From assembly GCA_900544965.1 (NCBI GenBank), contig UQXE01000001.1, positions 28,026 to 92,025 on the forward strand: a stretch of 64,000 bases of DNA, written 5' to 3'. The notes beneath the pieces were generated by a model. It searched no databases. It was not told where the DNA came from and saw only the letters and a program-made list of their open reading frames with translations. This document shows, piece by piece, positions 1 through 8,986 of the stretch. A program made the position numbers and the translations under genes. Each line of letters starts with the position of its first letter. The stretch's first letter is position 1. The DNA comes from an uncultured Eubacteriales bacterium (GTDB lineage: Bacteria > Bacillota > Clostridia > Christensenellales > CAG-138).

Positions 1-959
1 GTGGCGCTCCCGCCTTGCGTGAAACCGACACGATGCCAAACTGGGCTGGGTCAAGCTGGTATTATATGCGTTATACGGACCCGCATAACGATAAGGCCCT
101 CGCATCAAAGGAAGCCTTGGATTACTGGCTCCCCGTTGACTGGTACAATGGAGGCATGGAGCATACTACGCTGCACCTGCTGTACTCACGTTTCTGGCAT
201 AAGTTTTTATATGATATTGGCGTAGCATCCACGCCAGAACCGTATTTAAAGCGCACCAGTCATGGAATGATACTAGGTGAGAATGGAGAAAAAATGTCCA
301 AGTCGCGCGGCAATGTGATAGCCCCCGATTCAATAGTGGATGAAATCGGGGCGGACGCGTTCCGCATGTACGAAATGTTTATGGGCGCCTTTGACCAGCC
401 CATACCCTGGAGCACGCAGGGCGCAAAGGGATGCAAACGCTTCCTTGACAGGGTTTGGCGGCTCATGGACATGCTGATCAGCTATGATGGCATACGGCCT
501 GAGATGCGTCCGCTTATACATGGCGCCATAAAGAAGGTTGGCGAGGATTATGAACGGATGAAGTTCAATACTGCCATAGCAGCGCTGATGAGCCTTGTAA
601 ACGAAATGTACGCTATTGGAGGGATTGCCAGGGAAGAACTGCATACCCTGCTGACTCTGCTTTCGCCCGTTTCCCCCCATATATGCGAAGAGATGAACGA
701 GCTATTGGGTTATACAACCCCTCTGTACGATGCTCAATGGCCTCAGTATGACGAATCCGCGCTCATAAAGGAGTCGATGGAATACGGAGTGCAAATAAAC
801 GGTAAGATCAAAGCCCGTATTGAACTGCCTTGCGGTATTGACAGGGAAGAGACTGAACGGCTGGCGCTTGGGCACAGAGGGGTAACGCCTCTCATAGAAG
901 GCAGGACCGTACGAAAGGTCATCGTGGCAAAGAATGTAATCAATATCGTTGTTTCATAG
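1..959 (+). CDS. leuS: Leucyl-tRNA synthetase, C-terminal part (5' end outside window)
   Basis: The reading frame is open from the first bases of the window (codons begin at base 3), so the start lies upstream. About 319 residues are visible, roughly the last 40 percent of a normal LeuS. The protein charges tRNA-Leu with leucine in the cytoplasm. Visible family marks are the ETDTMPNWAGSSWYY block near the start, the HLLYSRFWHKFL segment of the catalytic domain and the class I KMSKS loop at bases 291-305, followed by the alpha-helical anticodon-binding domain and a short C-terminal domain. The frame is intact to a TAG stop, and a strong terminator follows 20 bases later. Confidence 0.97.
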   Translation, partial: GAPALRETDTMPNWAGSSWYYMRYTDPHNDKALASKEALDYWLPVDWYNGGMEHTTLHLLYSRFWHKFLYDIGVASTPEPYLKRTSHGMILGENGEKMSKSRGNVIAPDSIVDEIGADAFRMYEMFMGAFDQPIPWSTQGAKGCKRFLDRVWRLMDMLISYDGIRPEMRPLIHGAIKKVGEDYERMKFNTAIAALMSLVNEMYAIGGIAREELHTLLTLLSPVSPHICEEMNELLGYTTPLYDAQWPQYDESALIKESMEYGVQINGKIKARIELPCGIDREETERLALGHRGVTPLIEGRTVRKVIVAKNVINIVVS

Positions 960-978
960 GATCAATAAGCATTAAAGC

Positions 979-1018
979 GGAGAGGGCGGAGATAGGACGC
1001 CCTCTCCATTTTTATTTT
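979..1018 (+). terminator. Rho-independent terminator of leuS
   Basis: A perfect 10-bp stem (979-988 pairing with 998-1007) with a 9-base loop is followed by a T-rich tract. It ends the leuS transcript. Confidence 0.9.
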
Positions 1019-1030
1019 CGGCATGCGAAT

Positions 1031-1168
1031 TTACCCCAGCAGTACCCTGGCCCCTTCTCCAGCGTATAAAAGAACAAACAATCCAACGCACAGCGCTGAA
1101 AGCACAAGTACCATAAGATAATACCAGCCATAGGAAATTCTACGCCACCACGGCTTTTTAACGTCCAT
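1031..1168 (-). CDS. Possible small single-pass membrane protein (45 aa)
   Basis: A short frame on the minus strand between leuS and the DegV gene encodes 45 residues. The N-terminus is basic and tryptophan-rich (MDVKKPWWRRISYGWYY), then come about 20 hydrophobic residues (LMVLVLSALCVGLFVLLYA) and a short polar tail. That is the normal arrangement for a one-helix protein with its N-terminus in the cytoplasm. No strong ribosome binding site is visible before the ATG, and I recognise no family. It is convergent with leuS and divergent from the DegV gene. The coherent positive-inside membrane pattern argues for a real gene, but chance cannot be excluded. Confidence 0.45.
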   Translation of the reverse strand: MDVKKPWWRRISYGWYYLMVLVLSALCVGLFVLLYAGEGARVLLG

Positions 1169-1257
1169 TTCACATTTTGCTCACATTCTTGATTTATGCT
1201 ATTATTATATCATAATTTTTGTGTTTTGACGCATAATCCAACACCCGGAGGTGCCCT

Positions 1258-2130
1258 ATGAGGGATTTTACCATTACAAGCGATTCAACCGTGGATATAG
1301 GACCGGAACGCATGCGGGAGCTTAACGTGCCATATGTAAGCCTAAAGTGCATCCATAAAGACGGAGAGTTTTCCGACGATATGACCGAAGCAACCGCTAA
1401 AAGAATATACGGTCTCATGCGAGACGGCAACAAAATCAGCACATCCCAGGCACTGGCCGATGATTATGTCCGGCTTTGGCAGCCGATCCTTGAAAAAGGG
1501 CATGATATTGTGCATTTGGGCTTTTCAAGCGGGCTGTCTGGTTCAGTTGGAGGAGCGCAGCTGGCGGCAAATATGCTTTTGGATAAATATCCTGGAAGCC
1601 AAATATATGTGTCCGATTCATTAAGCGCTTCCGGCGGACAGGGGCTTCTTTTAGAGCATATGGTAAATCAAAAGAAAGCCGGGTTGACCGCGGAGGAGTG
1701 TTTCCGTTTTGCGGAGGATACAAAGTTAAACGTACATCACTGGTTTACCGTAAGTGAACTTACATATCTCAGGCGGGGCGGCCGCGTTAAAGCTACCGCT
1801 GCGTTTGTAGCGGACATACTGCATATTAAGCCGGTATTGAACATGGACAATGCCGGACATCTGATACCCAGGGTAAAGGTAAAGGGCAGGAAGTCCGCTG
1901 TTAAACGCCTGTTTGATAACATGTGCAAATATATATCGATAGAAAAAAATCCCTTTGTCAACATTACTCATGCCGACTGCATAGAGGACGCACTACTGCT
2001 CAGCGATATGATAAAGGCCATGTTTAGGGGAATAAAGGTACAGATATCCATGATAGGCGCTACAATAGGTTCGCACAGCGGACCCGGTACGCTCGCCTTG
2101 TTCTTTATTGGATGCCCCAGGGAAACCTGA
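1258..2130 (+). CDS. DegV family fatty-acid-binding protein
   Basis: The 290-residue product has DegV/FakB features: the N-terminal ITSDSTVDI strand-loop, the IPYVSLK-like segment, STSQ near residue 62, a GFSSGLSGS loop and the TYLRRGGRVK segment. Known DegV proteins bind one fatty acid; FakB members present it to the kinase FakA for phosphorylation and entry into phospholipids. Neither fakA nor a lipid gene adjoins it, so the exact role is open. The ATG at 1258 has a good GGAGGT seven bases upstream. Length is typical. It is transcribed alone, with a hairpin terminator after it. Confidence 0.9.
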   Translation: MRDFTITSDSTVDIGPERMRELNVPYVSLKCIHKDGEFSDDMTEATAKRIYGLMRDGNKISTSQALADDYVRLWQPILEKGHDIVHLGFSSGLSGSVGGAQLAANMLLDKYPGSQIYVSDSLSASGGQGLLLEHMVNQKKAGLTAEECFRFAEDTKLNVHHWFTVSELTYLRRGGRVKATAAFVADILHIKPVLNMDNAGHLIPRVKVKGRKSAVKRLFDNMCKYISIEKNPFVNITHADCIEDALLLSDMIKAMFRGIKVQISMIGATIGSHSGPGTLALFFIGCPRET

Positions 2131-2163
2131 TTATCGTCTTAGGACACAATGCTGTTTTAGGTT

Positions 2164-2195
2164 AAAGCGCGGCTCCTTCGGACCGCGTTTTAATT
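2164..2195 (+). terminator. Terminator-like hairpin after the DegV gene
   Basis: CGCGG (2168-2172) pairs with CCGCG (2183-2187) around a TTC-tipped loop, with flanking A and T runs. Confidence 0.7.
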
Positions 2196-2229
2196 TTGGG
2201 AGAAACAGCAATCGGCGAGTAATTGACCG

Positions 2230-2258
2230 TTTACAATGATGACTAAACGTGCTAAAAT
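2230..2258 (+). promoter_or_regulatory. Probable housekeeping promoter for tig-clpP-clpX
   Basis: TTTACA (2230-2235), a 17-base spacer and TAAAAT (2253-2258) form a good sigma-A-type promoter about 45 bases before the tig start. Confidence 0.65.
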
Positions 2259-2309
2259 GTTGCGATGTTAAAGTAAAAGGAAAAGAATGCAATCCGGAGG
2301 ATAATAAGT

Positions 2310-3632
2310 ATGTCAACATTTGAAACGCTTGAGGGAAGCAGGGTAAAAATTTCGATGGAAATCGATTCCAGATCGCTGGAGGACGCTATGCAGCGAGAAT
2401 ATATTAAAACCGCCAAGGATTTTAATATGCCTGGTTTTAGAAAGGGAAAAGCTCCCAGAAGAGTAATCGAAACGACTTACGGCCCGTTCGTTTTTTTTGA
2501 CGGCGCGTTTGACGCCCTGTATTATTCAATATATGAAAACGCTGTTATTGAGCATGGCATTAAACCTGTAGAATCGCCGAAAATAGAGATCGAATCGGTT
2601 CGCGGCATGAGCGCGGATGATGATTTGCCCGAAGGCGTCGGCGTTAGATTTTCAGCTATAGTAGCTGTCTATCCCGAAGTCGCTTTGGGCGATTATAAGG
2701 GTATAGAAGTACTCAAGCGCGAGTATACTGTTACGGATGAAATGGTGGATGCGGAAATAAACCGTGACCGCGAAAGCATGGCTCGATTCGTAGAGGTTGA
2801 TAGGCCTGTCGAGAACGGCGATACCGTCAATCTGGACTATTCCGGAAGCGTTGACGGCGTTAAGTTTGACGGGGGCACGGCTCAAAATCAGGAGCTTCTA
2901 ATAGGCTCTGGAAGGTTTATCCCCGGATTCGAGGAACAGCTTGTGGGTATGACTGAGGGCCAAACCCAGGAAATCACAGTAACGTTCCCCGAGGAATACC
3001 ATGCTAAAGAGCTTGCCGGAAGGGAAGCTGTCTTCGAGGTAAAGATCAACGATATACGTGTTAAGGAGCTTCCGGAGGCTGATGATGAATTTGCACAGGA
3101 TATATCCGATTTTGAAACCTTTGCGGATTATAGATCGGACCTGCGCAAAAAGCTGGAAGAACGTGCTGAAGAACGCAGACGTCACGAATTTGAGAGCGAT
3201 GCGATCCAGGGTGCCGTAGATAACGCTAAACTTGATCTTCCCGATGCGCTGATAGAGGATGAGTTGAACGCCATGATAGACGATCTGCGCCATACCATGG
3301 CTCAACAGGGATTTACCTTGGATATGTTCTGCGAGTATACTGGTAAATCAATAGATCAGATACGCGATGAGTATAGGCCCGACGCGGAGATACGCGCAAA
3401 GACCAGACTCGTTCTGGATGCTATTGCGGATAAGGAAGGCGTTGAGGTCTCCGACGAAGATATAAATAAGGCAATTAACGATTTTCTGGAGTCCATGCAA
3501 AGCGAGCAGGAACGTAAGGAGCTTGATACGGACATCATGAGATCTAACATGAGAGCCTTTTTTGCGAACAAGTTAAAGCGTGATCGCACGGTTTCCATAA
3601 TCGTTGACAGCGCTACGGAGAAAGCCGAGTAG
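2310..3632 (+). CDS. tig: Trigger factor (ribosome-associated chaperone and prolyl isomerase)
   Basis: The 440-residue product has the standard three-part trigger factor layout. The ribosome-docking signature GFRKGKAPR sits at residues 42-50. An FKBP-like prolyl isomerase domain follows at about 160-245 (NGDTVNLDYSG, FIPGFEEQLVGM), then the helical chaperone arms. It binds nascent chains at the ribosome exit tunnel. A GGAGG lies before the ATG. The tig-clpP-clpX order is the common bacterial arrangement and places folding beside degradation. Confidence 0.97.
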   Translation: MSTFETLEGSRVKISMEIDSRSLEDAMQREYIKTAKDFNMPGFRKGKAPRRVIETTYGPFVFFDGAFDALYYSIYENAVIEHGIKPVESPKIEIESVRGMSADDDLPEGVGVRFSAIVAVYPEVALGDYKGIEVLKREYTVTDEMVDAEINRDRESMARFVEVDRPVENGDTVNLDYSGSVDGVKFDGGTAQNQELLIGSGRFIPGFEEQLVGMTEGQTQEITVTFPEEYHAKELAGREAVFEVKINDIRVKELPEADDEFAQDISDFETFADYRSDLRKKLEERAEERRRHEFESDAIQGAVDNAKLDLPDALIEDELNAMIDDLRHTMAQQGFTLDMFCEYTGKSIDQIRDEYRPDAEIRAKTRLVLDAIADKEGVEVSDEDINKAINDFLESMQSEQERKELDTDIMRSNMRAFFANKLKRDRTVSIIVDSATEKAE

Positions 3633-3656
3633 ACATACCCAGTTAAGGAGGACTTT

Positions 3657-4238
3657 ATGCTAATACCGACTGTTATCGAACAAACCGGCAGGGGCGAACG
3701 GGCCTATGACATATATTCGCGCCTGCTTAAGGATAGGATCATATTTCTAGGCGACGAGATTACAGACGTTACAGCCAATCTGGTTGTGGCCCAAATGCTG
3801 TTTCTCGAAGCCGAGGATCCGGATAAGGATATATTTTTCTATATAAACAGCCCAGGTGGATCAGTTACCGCTGGCCTTGCAATATATGATACAATGCAGC
3901 ATGTGAAGTGCGATGTTTCGACAATGTGCATAGGCATCGCCGCGTCAATGGGAGCATTTTTGCTTGCGGCGGGAAAAAAGGGAAAGCGCAAGGCGCTTCC
4001 AAACAGTGAGATAATGATCCACCAGCCTAGCGGCGGAGCGCGCGGCCAGGCAACCGACATTGCAATACATGCAGAGCATATAATCAAGACCAGGCAAAAG
4101 CTGAACCGGATTTTAAGCGAGCGTACCGGACAGCCTCTTGACCAGATTGAAGCTGACACCGAGCGCGATAACTATCTTAGCGCAGAGGATGCTTTAAAAT
4201 ATGGCATTGTCGACGAGATTATACCGCCAAGGAGATAA
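3657..4238 (+). CDS. clpP: ATP-dependent Clp protease proteolytic subunit
   Basis: The 193-residue serine peptidase forms the 14-subunit barrel that degrades proteins fed by ClpX or another Clp ATPase. The catalytic triad is visible: Ser97 in GIAASMGAF, His122 in [12 protein letters not shown] and Asp171 in [13 protein letters not shown]. The N-terminus ([24 protein letters not shown]) is typical, including the short propeptide-like stretch. The start is preceded by AAGGAGG. It lies 24 bases after tig and 3 bases before clpX, so the three are probably cotranscribed. Confidence 0.98.
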   Translation: MLIPTVIEQTGRGERAYDIYSRLLKDRIIFLGDEITDVTANLVVAQMLFLEAEDPDKDIFFYINSPGGSVTAGLAIYDTMQHVKCDVSTMCIGIAASMGAFLLAAGKKGKRKALPNSEIMIHQPSGGARGQATDIAIHAEHIIKTRQKLNRILSERTGQPLDQIEADTERDNYLSAEDALKYGIVDEIIPPRR

Positions 4239-4241
4239 TTT

Positions 4242-5495
4242 ATGTCAAAAATAGAGGATAAGAGCAATATCAGATGCTCATTCTGCGGGAAGAGCCAAAG
4301 CGAGGTACAGCGTCTTGTAGCCGGGCCCGGAGTTTACATATGCAACGAATGTATAGAACTCTGCCAGGAGATCATTGAAGACGATTACACGCTCGAGCCG
4401 CCCGACCTTAAAACGATACCAAAACCCCATGAAATCGTGGAAACCTTAAACAGCTATGTAGTTGGACAGCAGGATGCCAAAAAGGCGCTGGCAGTCGCCG
4501 TATATAATCATTATAAGCGCATTGGGCAACTCGTATCAAAGGACGATGTTGAGCTGCAAAAGAGCAATATTATAATGCTTGGCCCAACAGGCTGCGGCAA
4601 AACGTTGCTTGCCCAGACGCTGGCTAAGATTCTCGACGTTCCGTTTGCCGTAGCAGACGCGACATCGTTAACTGAAGCCGGCTATGTAGGCGAGGATGTA
4701 GAGAACATACTTCTTAAGCTCATACAAGCTGCGGATTACAATGTCGAGCGTGCCGAACGCGGTATAGTGTATATCGACGAAATAGATAAAATAGCCCGAA
4801 AGAGCGAAAATCCCTCAATTACAAGGGATGTATCTGGAGAAGGCGTTCAGCAGGCGCTGCTTAAGATAATTGAGGGCACTACGGCCTCCGTTCCCCCACA
4901 GGGTGGGCGCAAGCATCCTCAGCAGGAATGCATACAGATTGACACGACCAATGTGCTGTTCATATGCGGCGGCGCGTTCAACGGCATTGAGGATACCATC
5001 AGCAGGCGTATCGGCAAAAAGACAATGGGTTTTGGCGCAGATATACAAACAAATGTAGAGAAGGACATAGGAAGCATACTTAAGAACATACTTCCAGAGG
5101 ATCTGCAAAAGTTTGGGCTTATCCCCGAATTTGTGGGTAGGGTGCCGATAATTGTAACCCTGCACCAGCTTGAAGAGGAAGCCCTTATCAGAATACTTAC
5201 CGAGCCTCGCAACGCCCTTACGAGGCAATATAAAAAGCTGTTCGAAATGGACGGCGTCGAGCTCGAATTCGACCATGAGGCGCTTGTATCCGTAGCCACA
5301 GAAGCAATGGCACGCAAAACTGGGGCGCGCGGCCTAAGAGCTATATTGGAAAATATTATGCTGAACATAATGTATGACATTCCTGGCAGGTCTGACATAC
5401 AAAAGTGCATCATCACTAAGGATGTTGTAGCCAAGAAACTTCCCCCGGTGATGCTTCTTAGGGAGCAGGCGGCGCTTCCGGCGGACGCGTCGTAA
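4242..5495 (+). CDS. clpX: ATP-dependent Clp protease ATP-binding subunit ClpX
   Basis: The 417-residue AAA+ unfoldase delivers substrates to ClpP. The N-terminal C4 zinc domain has Cys12, Cys15, Cys34 and Cys37. Walker A (GPTGCGKT) is at residues 114-121, Walker B is in [11 protein letters not shown], and the sensor-II region is [11 protein letters not shown]. The ClpP-docking loop reads MGF instead of the usual IGF. The ribosome binding site (AGGAG) overlaps the clpP stop, which implies translational coupling. A strong terminator follows. Confidence 0.98.
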   Translation: MSKIEDKSNIRCSFCGKSQSEVQRLVAGPGVYICNECIELCQEIIEDDYTLEPPDLKTIPKPHEIVETLNSYVVGQQDAKKALAVAVYNHYKRIGQLVSKDDVELQKSNIIMLGPTGCGKTLLAQTLAKILDVPFAVADATSLTEAGYVGEDVENILLKLIQAADYNVERAERGIVYIDEIDKIARKSENPSITRDVSGEGVQQALLKIIEGTTASVPPQGGRKHPQQECIQIDTTNVLFICGGAFNGIEDTISRRIGKKTMGFGADIQTNVEKDIGSILKNILPEDLQKFGLIPEFVGRVPIIVTLHQLEEEALIRILTEPRNALTRQYKKLFEMDGVELEFDHEALVSVATEAMARKTGARGLRAILENIMLNIMYDIPGRSDIQKCIITKDVVAKKLPPVMLLREQAALPADAS

Positions 5496-5517
5496 TTTAA
5501 ACGCGAGCAGGTTGACT

Positions 5518-5560
5518 AAAAACGGGGGCGTAAGCATCAGGGTGCTGCGTCCCGTTTTTT
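5518..5560 (+). terminator. Terminator of tig-clpP-clpX
   Basis: AAAACGGG and CCCGTTTT arms with further internal pairing (GCG/CGT, AGC/GCT) end in a run of six Ts just after clpX. Confidence 0.88.
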
Positions 5561-5636
5561 ATATTGAACAGCCAAGTAAAAGCATTCAGATTAAGCGTTC
5601 AAACGCTTAATGGATTATGGCATATGGCTTACGACC

Positions 5637-5894
5637 TCATCTGTTTTTCATATATCTGTACGACTTATCAACTTTGCTTGCGGGAAGGAGCGTTTTAATA
5701 TCCGTCCTGCAAGCAACATAATCCAGATTGACCTTGTAATAGTCGGCAATCTTTATAATAATTTCTAGCGGAATGTTTATATGCCCGTTTTCATATAGCG
5801 AATATGTGCTTTGATGGATTCCTAATTCATCCGCTAATGTTTGTTGTTTTAAGTCCTTATCCAACCTTAGCTCTTTTAAACGATTTGTAACCAT
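5637..5894 (-). CDS. Small XRE-family regulator, copy 1
   Basis: An 85-residue protein made almost entirely of a Cro/CI-type helix-turn-helix (LKELRLDKDLKQQTLADELG, then QSTYSLYENGH). It probably binds DNA as a dimer and has no separate sensing domain. A longer reading frame exists upstream, but the ATG at 5894 has AGAGGTG at the right spacing and matches the start of the second copy. The product differs from copy 2 at only four positions, all near the C-terminus (T/S, I/V, V/A, N/D). Target unknown. Confidence 0.82.
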   Translation of the reverse strand: MVTNRLKELRLDKDLKQQTLADELGIHQSTYSLYENGHINIPLEIIIKIADYYKVNLDYVACRTDIKTLLPASKVDKSYRYMKNR

Positions 5895-5955
5895 AAAATT
5901 CACCTCTGTCTGACGAAACACTCAAATTTTTAATGGATCATGGCCAATTACAACG

Positions 5956-6213
5956 TCATCTGTCCTTCATATATCTATATGACTTATCCGCTTTGCTTGC
6001 GGGAAGAAGGGTTTTAACATCCGACCTGCAAGCAACATAATCCAAATTCACCTTATAGTAATCAGCAATCTTTATGATGATTTCTAGCGGAATGTTTATA
6101 TGCCCGTTTTCATATAGCGAATATGTGCTTTGATGGATTCCTAATTCATCCGCTAATGTTTGTTGTTTTAAGTCCTTATCCAACCTTAGCTCTTTTAAAC
6201 GATTTGTAACCAT
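5956..6213 (-). CDS. Small XRE-family regulator, copy 2
   Basis: This is the upstream member (in direction of transcription) of the tandem pair, also 85 residues with the same helix-turn-helix and the same AGAGGTG ribosome binding site. It is identical to copy 1 over the first half at DNA level and diverged, mostly at silent positions, over the second half. Both frames are open, so both copies are probably functional. No toxin, phage or restriction partner is next to them. Confidence 0.82.
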   Translation of the reverse strand: MVTNRLKELRLDKDLKQQTLADELGIHQSTYSLYENGHINIPLEIIIKIADYYKVNLDYVACRSDVKTLLPASKADKSYRYMKDR

Positions 6214-6230
6214 AAAATTCACCTCTGTCT

Positions 6231-6569
6231 ATTGAATATATCAGATTGATGTTATAATTCTTAGTTATATTGGGAATTCCAATAAAAACTGCAATTTTTG
6301 TATTACACTTGTAGTATGACATGAATATTTCTTTACCCAATATATTTATAAAAAAACATCGTAATATGTCAGGCTGTCAAAAACCCTCGGATTTGTCAAA
6401 GGCCGCAGCCCTCGACTTTAAATCCGGCTCTGACGACAGGCGCCTCAGCGACGGATTTAAACGGTGTGGTTTTGGTTCTTTGCGGGTTTTGCCGCTCGGG
6501 AACCTCAAGGGCGGTAGGCAATACCCTTGCCTTCAATAAGTGGCGCAGCCGCTTTTTTGACACTCTGAT
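6231..6569. other. Hairpin-rich spacer of unknown function
   Basis: No convincing gene lies between the XRE pair and tmcAL. The spacer has a 10-bp inverted repeat (6417-6426 with 6452-6461, 25-base loop), a GGCAA/TTGCC hairpin near 6517-6531, and a 5-bp stem at 6540-6552 followed by six Ts that could terminate a plus-strand transcript. The left part is A/T-rich and the right part GC-rich. It could encode a small RNA or be mobile-element debris. Confidence 0.4.
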
Positions 6570-6581
6570 ATGTGTTATAAT
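6557..6581 (+). promoter_or_regulatory. Probable extended -10 promoter for tmcAL
   Basis: TATAAT at 6576-6581 is preceded by TG one base upstream (extended -10). A perfect TTGACA at 6557-6562 is present, but only 13 bases away, too short for a normal spacer, so the extended -10 probably dominates. Transcription would start about 12 bases before the ATG. Confidence 0.5.
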
Positions 6582-6599
6582 GTGGCCGAGGTGAACCAT

Positions 6600-7817
6600 A
6601 TGTTTTGCTCCGGCGTTATTGCGGAATATAATCCATTTCATAACGGACATATGCACCATTTGCGTGAAACCATCAACATTGCGGGGAATCCCAATGTAAT
6701 TGCCGTGATGAGCGGCAGCTTTGTGCAAAGGGGGGAGCCGGCGTTGTTTGATAAGTTTACAAGAACCCGCATGGCTTTAAAATGCGGCGTTAGCTTGGTT
6801 ATTGAGCTTCCCTGCGTTTTTTCGCTTTCATCCGCCGAGGGGTTCGCATCTGGAGCCGTAAGATTACTAAATGGTTCAGGTATGGTAAAGGACCTGTGCT
6901 TTGGAAGTGAGACCCCTGATCTTCGTGCAATGGAGTCATTAGCTAATATAGAAGGAAAACAACAGTATGATCTGGACTATGAAATAAGGGCAAACCTTAA
7001 AAAAGGGCAGGCGTACCCAAGGGCCTTTTATGAAGCCGCCGAACGTCTGGGAATAGTTCGGGAAGGGGTTGATGTCCTCTCTAAGCCAAACAGCCTTCTA
7101 GGGGTGGAATACCTTAGAGCCATACGCGCGCACGCGCCTATGATCAAAGCGCACGCTATAAAGCGTCTGGCATGCGCTCACGACGAAGCAGAGCTTAAGG
7201 ATTATATTTCAAGCGCCTCCTCAATCCGCGAGGAAATAGGCGCCGGCAGGCTAAAAAATGCCGTAAAACGCGTTCCAGATGTAATATCCGATGATTTAAT
7301 CAACGCGGCATTGGCGGCGGATATGCAAAGAAGCAGTGAAATCCTGTTCCGACTTCTTGTATATAGATTGTTAAGCTCAGAAAATGAAAAAATCGCCCGC
7401 GTTGCTGATGTGGGTGAAGGATTGGAGAATGTATTAGCCCTTTCCGCGCTAAGCTCAAGTTCATACTCCGAGTTTTTATCCATGTGCAAGAGCAAGCGTT
7501 ACAGCCTGGCAAGAATACGAAGAATTTGTATGAATGCGCTAATTGGCATAACTCGGGAGGTTAAAGCCGCGGCCATGAACGGGAAGACGCCCCTATACCT
7601 TAGGGTTTTGGGCGTACGTAAGGATGCCATGCACGTATTGTCAGCGCTTTCAAACCAAGCAAGCATTCCGGTAATAACCCGATACAGGGATGCTGATAAG
7701 CTACCCGGCGCCTCACAGCTCTTGATTAAACTGGATACCATGGCAACAAGCATTAGATCTTTAATATTTGGGGGAAGCGCTGTAAGGGAATTTTCTTTTC
7801 CACTAATTGTTGTTTAA
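6600..7817 (+). CDS. tmcAL: tRNA(Met) cytidine acetate ligase
   Basis: The 405-residue protein belongs to the TmcAL family (formerly YlbM/DUF795), which uses ATP and acetate to acetylate the wobble cytidine of elongator tRNA-Met. The nucleotidylyltransferase motif is in GVIAEYNPFHNGHMHHL with HNGH at residues 14-17, followed by VMSGSFVQRGEPALFDK. The start is set at 6600 because GAGGTG stands seven bases upstream; a frame beginning 30 bases earlier overlaps the promoter. ylbJ follows, an arrangement familiar from other Firmicutes. Confidence 0.92.
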   Translation: MFCSGVIAEYNPFHNGHMHHLRETINIAGNPNVIAVMSGSFVQRGEPALFDKFTRTRMALKCGVSLVIELPCVFSLSSAEGFASGAVRLLNGSGMVKDLCFGSETPDLRAMESLANIEGKQQYDLDYEIRANLKKGQAYPRAFYEAAERLGIVREGVDVLSKPNSLLGVEYLRAIRAHAPMIKAHAIKRLACAHDEAELKDYISSASSIREEIGAGRLKNAVKRVPDVISDDLINAALAADMQRSSEILFRLLVYRLLSSENEKIARVADVGEGLENVLALSALSSSSYSEFLSMCKSKRYSLARIRRICMNALIGITREVKAAAMNGKTPLYLRVLGVRKDAMHVLSALSNQASIPVITRYRDADKLPGASQLLIKLDTMATSIRSLIFGGSAVREFSFPLIVV

Positions 7818-7831
7818 ATACCGTTCGGTTT

Positions 7832-8968
7832 TTGGATTTTCCAGCATATTTATTTGGCATGGGAACACGTATAATTGCTATCATTGCGTTATTGCTATGC
7901 CTTTTGCTTGTATGCTTTTACCGTCCCGCCATGCTTGCCGCCAGGGATGGCTTTGACCTGTGGCTTGAGGTAGTGATGCCGGCCCTGTTCCCGTTTATGG
8001 TGTGTACATCCATTCTTCAACGCTCAGGGGCCTTTAATTTAAATAGCAATAAGCGCTCAAAAGGCAGGTTTTCAGGCCCTGCTGTTCCGCTCCTTCTTAC
8101 ATGCTGCATATCCGGCGCGCCTTCCGGCGCAAGGCTAAGCGGTATGCTTATGGAATCCGGAGCATTGTGCCAAGGCGACGCTATGCGCCTATCCGCTATA
8201 TGCAATCTAGCAAGCCCTATGTTTATTACGGGTTCGCTATGTACATCAATGTTGGGGGTTCCCTCCCTTGCCATACCTATATGCATAGCTCATTACGGCA
8301 GCGCGTTTCTTACGCTCTTGCTGAGCGGTCTAAAAAGCCCATATAACGCTGAATGCAAGCCAAAGCCATCCAACCCATGCCAGACCTGTCAGAAGGGGCC
8401 AGCGGTCGTCGCGTCAGGCATAGGCGACGGCATATCGGCAATGCTTAATATATGCGGAACGATAATATTCTTCATGGTGCTGATATGTATCTTACGTGAA
8501 AGCGGCGCCCTCAATTTAATTAACGCCGCGTTTTCATGGCTTTTCAGCGCTATTGGGCTTGATTCGGGCCTGGCCGAACCATTTGTTGTCGGACTATTTG
8601 AAATGACAAACGGCTGCCGCCTCCTTGCCGGAATAGCCGCCCCCGCTCATATGATTGCCTCAATAGCGGCGTTCGTAATAACCTTTGGTGGGGCATGCGT
8701 ATATATTCAGTCTATGTCATTCATTCAGTTGAAAACAGGCCAATTCTTTTTATTCAAATTAATTCAGGCAATTCTCGCGGCTGTTATAGCGTATTTAATT
8801 ACGCCTTTATTCATAAGCGCCAGCGTAACAGCGTTAGGAAGCGCCGATGACAGGCTCCTAATAAACGCGGCAGCGACTGGGCTGGCTATTGCTTCGTCGC
8901 TGCTTGGCATTGTCTCGGTATTGCTCTTATCCAGGCTTCTCGGGTATAGGAGGCTAACCAAAACCTGA
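7832..8968 (+). CDS. ylbJ: Sporulation integral membrane protein YlbJ-like
   Basis: A polytopic membrane protein of up to 378 residues with about eight hydrophobic segments and nucleoside-recognition (gate) type repeats. Characteristic pieces are GFDLWLEVVMPALFPFMV, LLTCCISGAPSGARL and VVGLFEMTNGC. In Bacillus, ylbJ is controlled by sigma-E and is needed for spore cortex formation. The start is uncertain: 7832 is a TTG and the first ATG in frame is at 7859, and neither has a good ribosome binding site. It lies 14 bases after tmcAL and ends 18 bases from the convergent coiled-coil gene. Confidence 0.85.
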   Translation: MDFPAYLFGMGTRIIAIIALLLCLLLVCFYRPAMLAARDGFDLWLEVVMPALFPFMVCTSILQRSGAFNLNSNKRSKGRFSGPAVPLLLTCCISGAPSGARLSGMLMESGALCQGDAMRLSAICNLASPMFITGSLCTSMLGVPSLAIPICIAHYGSAFLTLLLSGLKSPYNAECKPKPSNPCQTCQKGPAVVASGIGDGISAMLNICGTIIFFMVLICILRESGALNLINAAFSWLFSAIGLDSGLAEPFVVGLFEMTNGCRLLAGIAAPAHMIASIAAFVITFGGACVYIQSMSFIQLKTGQFFLFKLIQAILAAVIAYLITPLFISASVTALGSADDRLLINAAATGLAIASSLLGIVSVLLLSRLLGYRRLTKT

Positions 8969-8986
8969 TGTTCTCAACCCCATATA

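Larger units (their letters stand above)
5608..6230. repeat. Tandem duplication, 319-bp period, carrying the two XRE genes
   Basis: The unit includes each gene plus about 28 bases downstream of its stop (AATGGAT.ATGGC...). Blocks 5761-5911 and 6080-6230 are identical over 151 bp by reading. The rest of the unit shows scattered substitutions. Confidence 0.85.

Noticed and set aside
6321..6539. A 72-codon plus-strand frame before tmcAL
   Set aside because: No ribosome binding site, no domain, and it spans inverted repeats; more likely non-coding.
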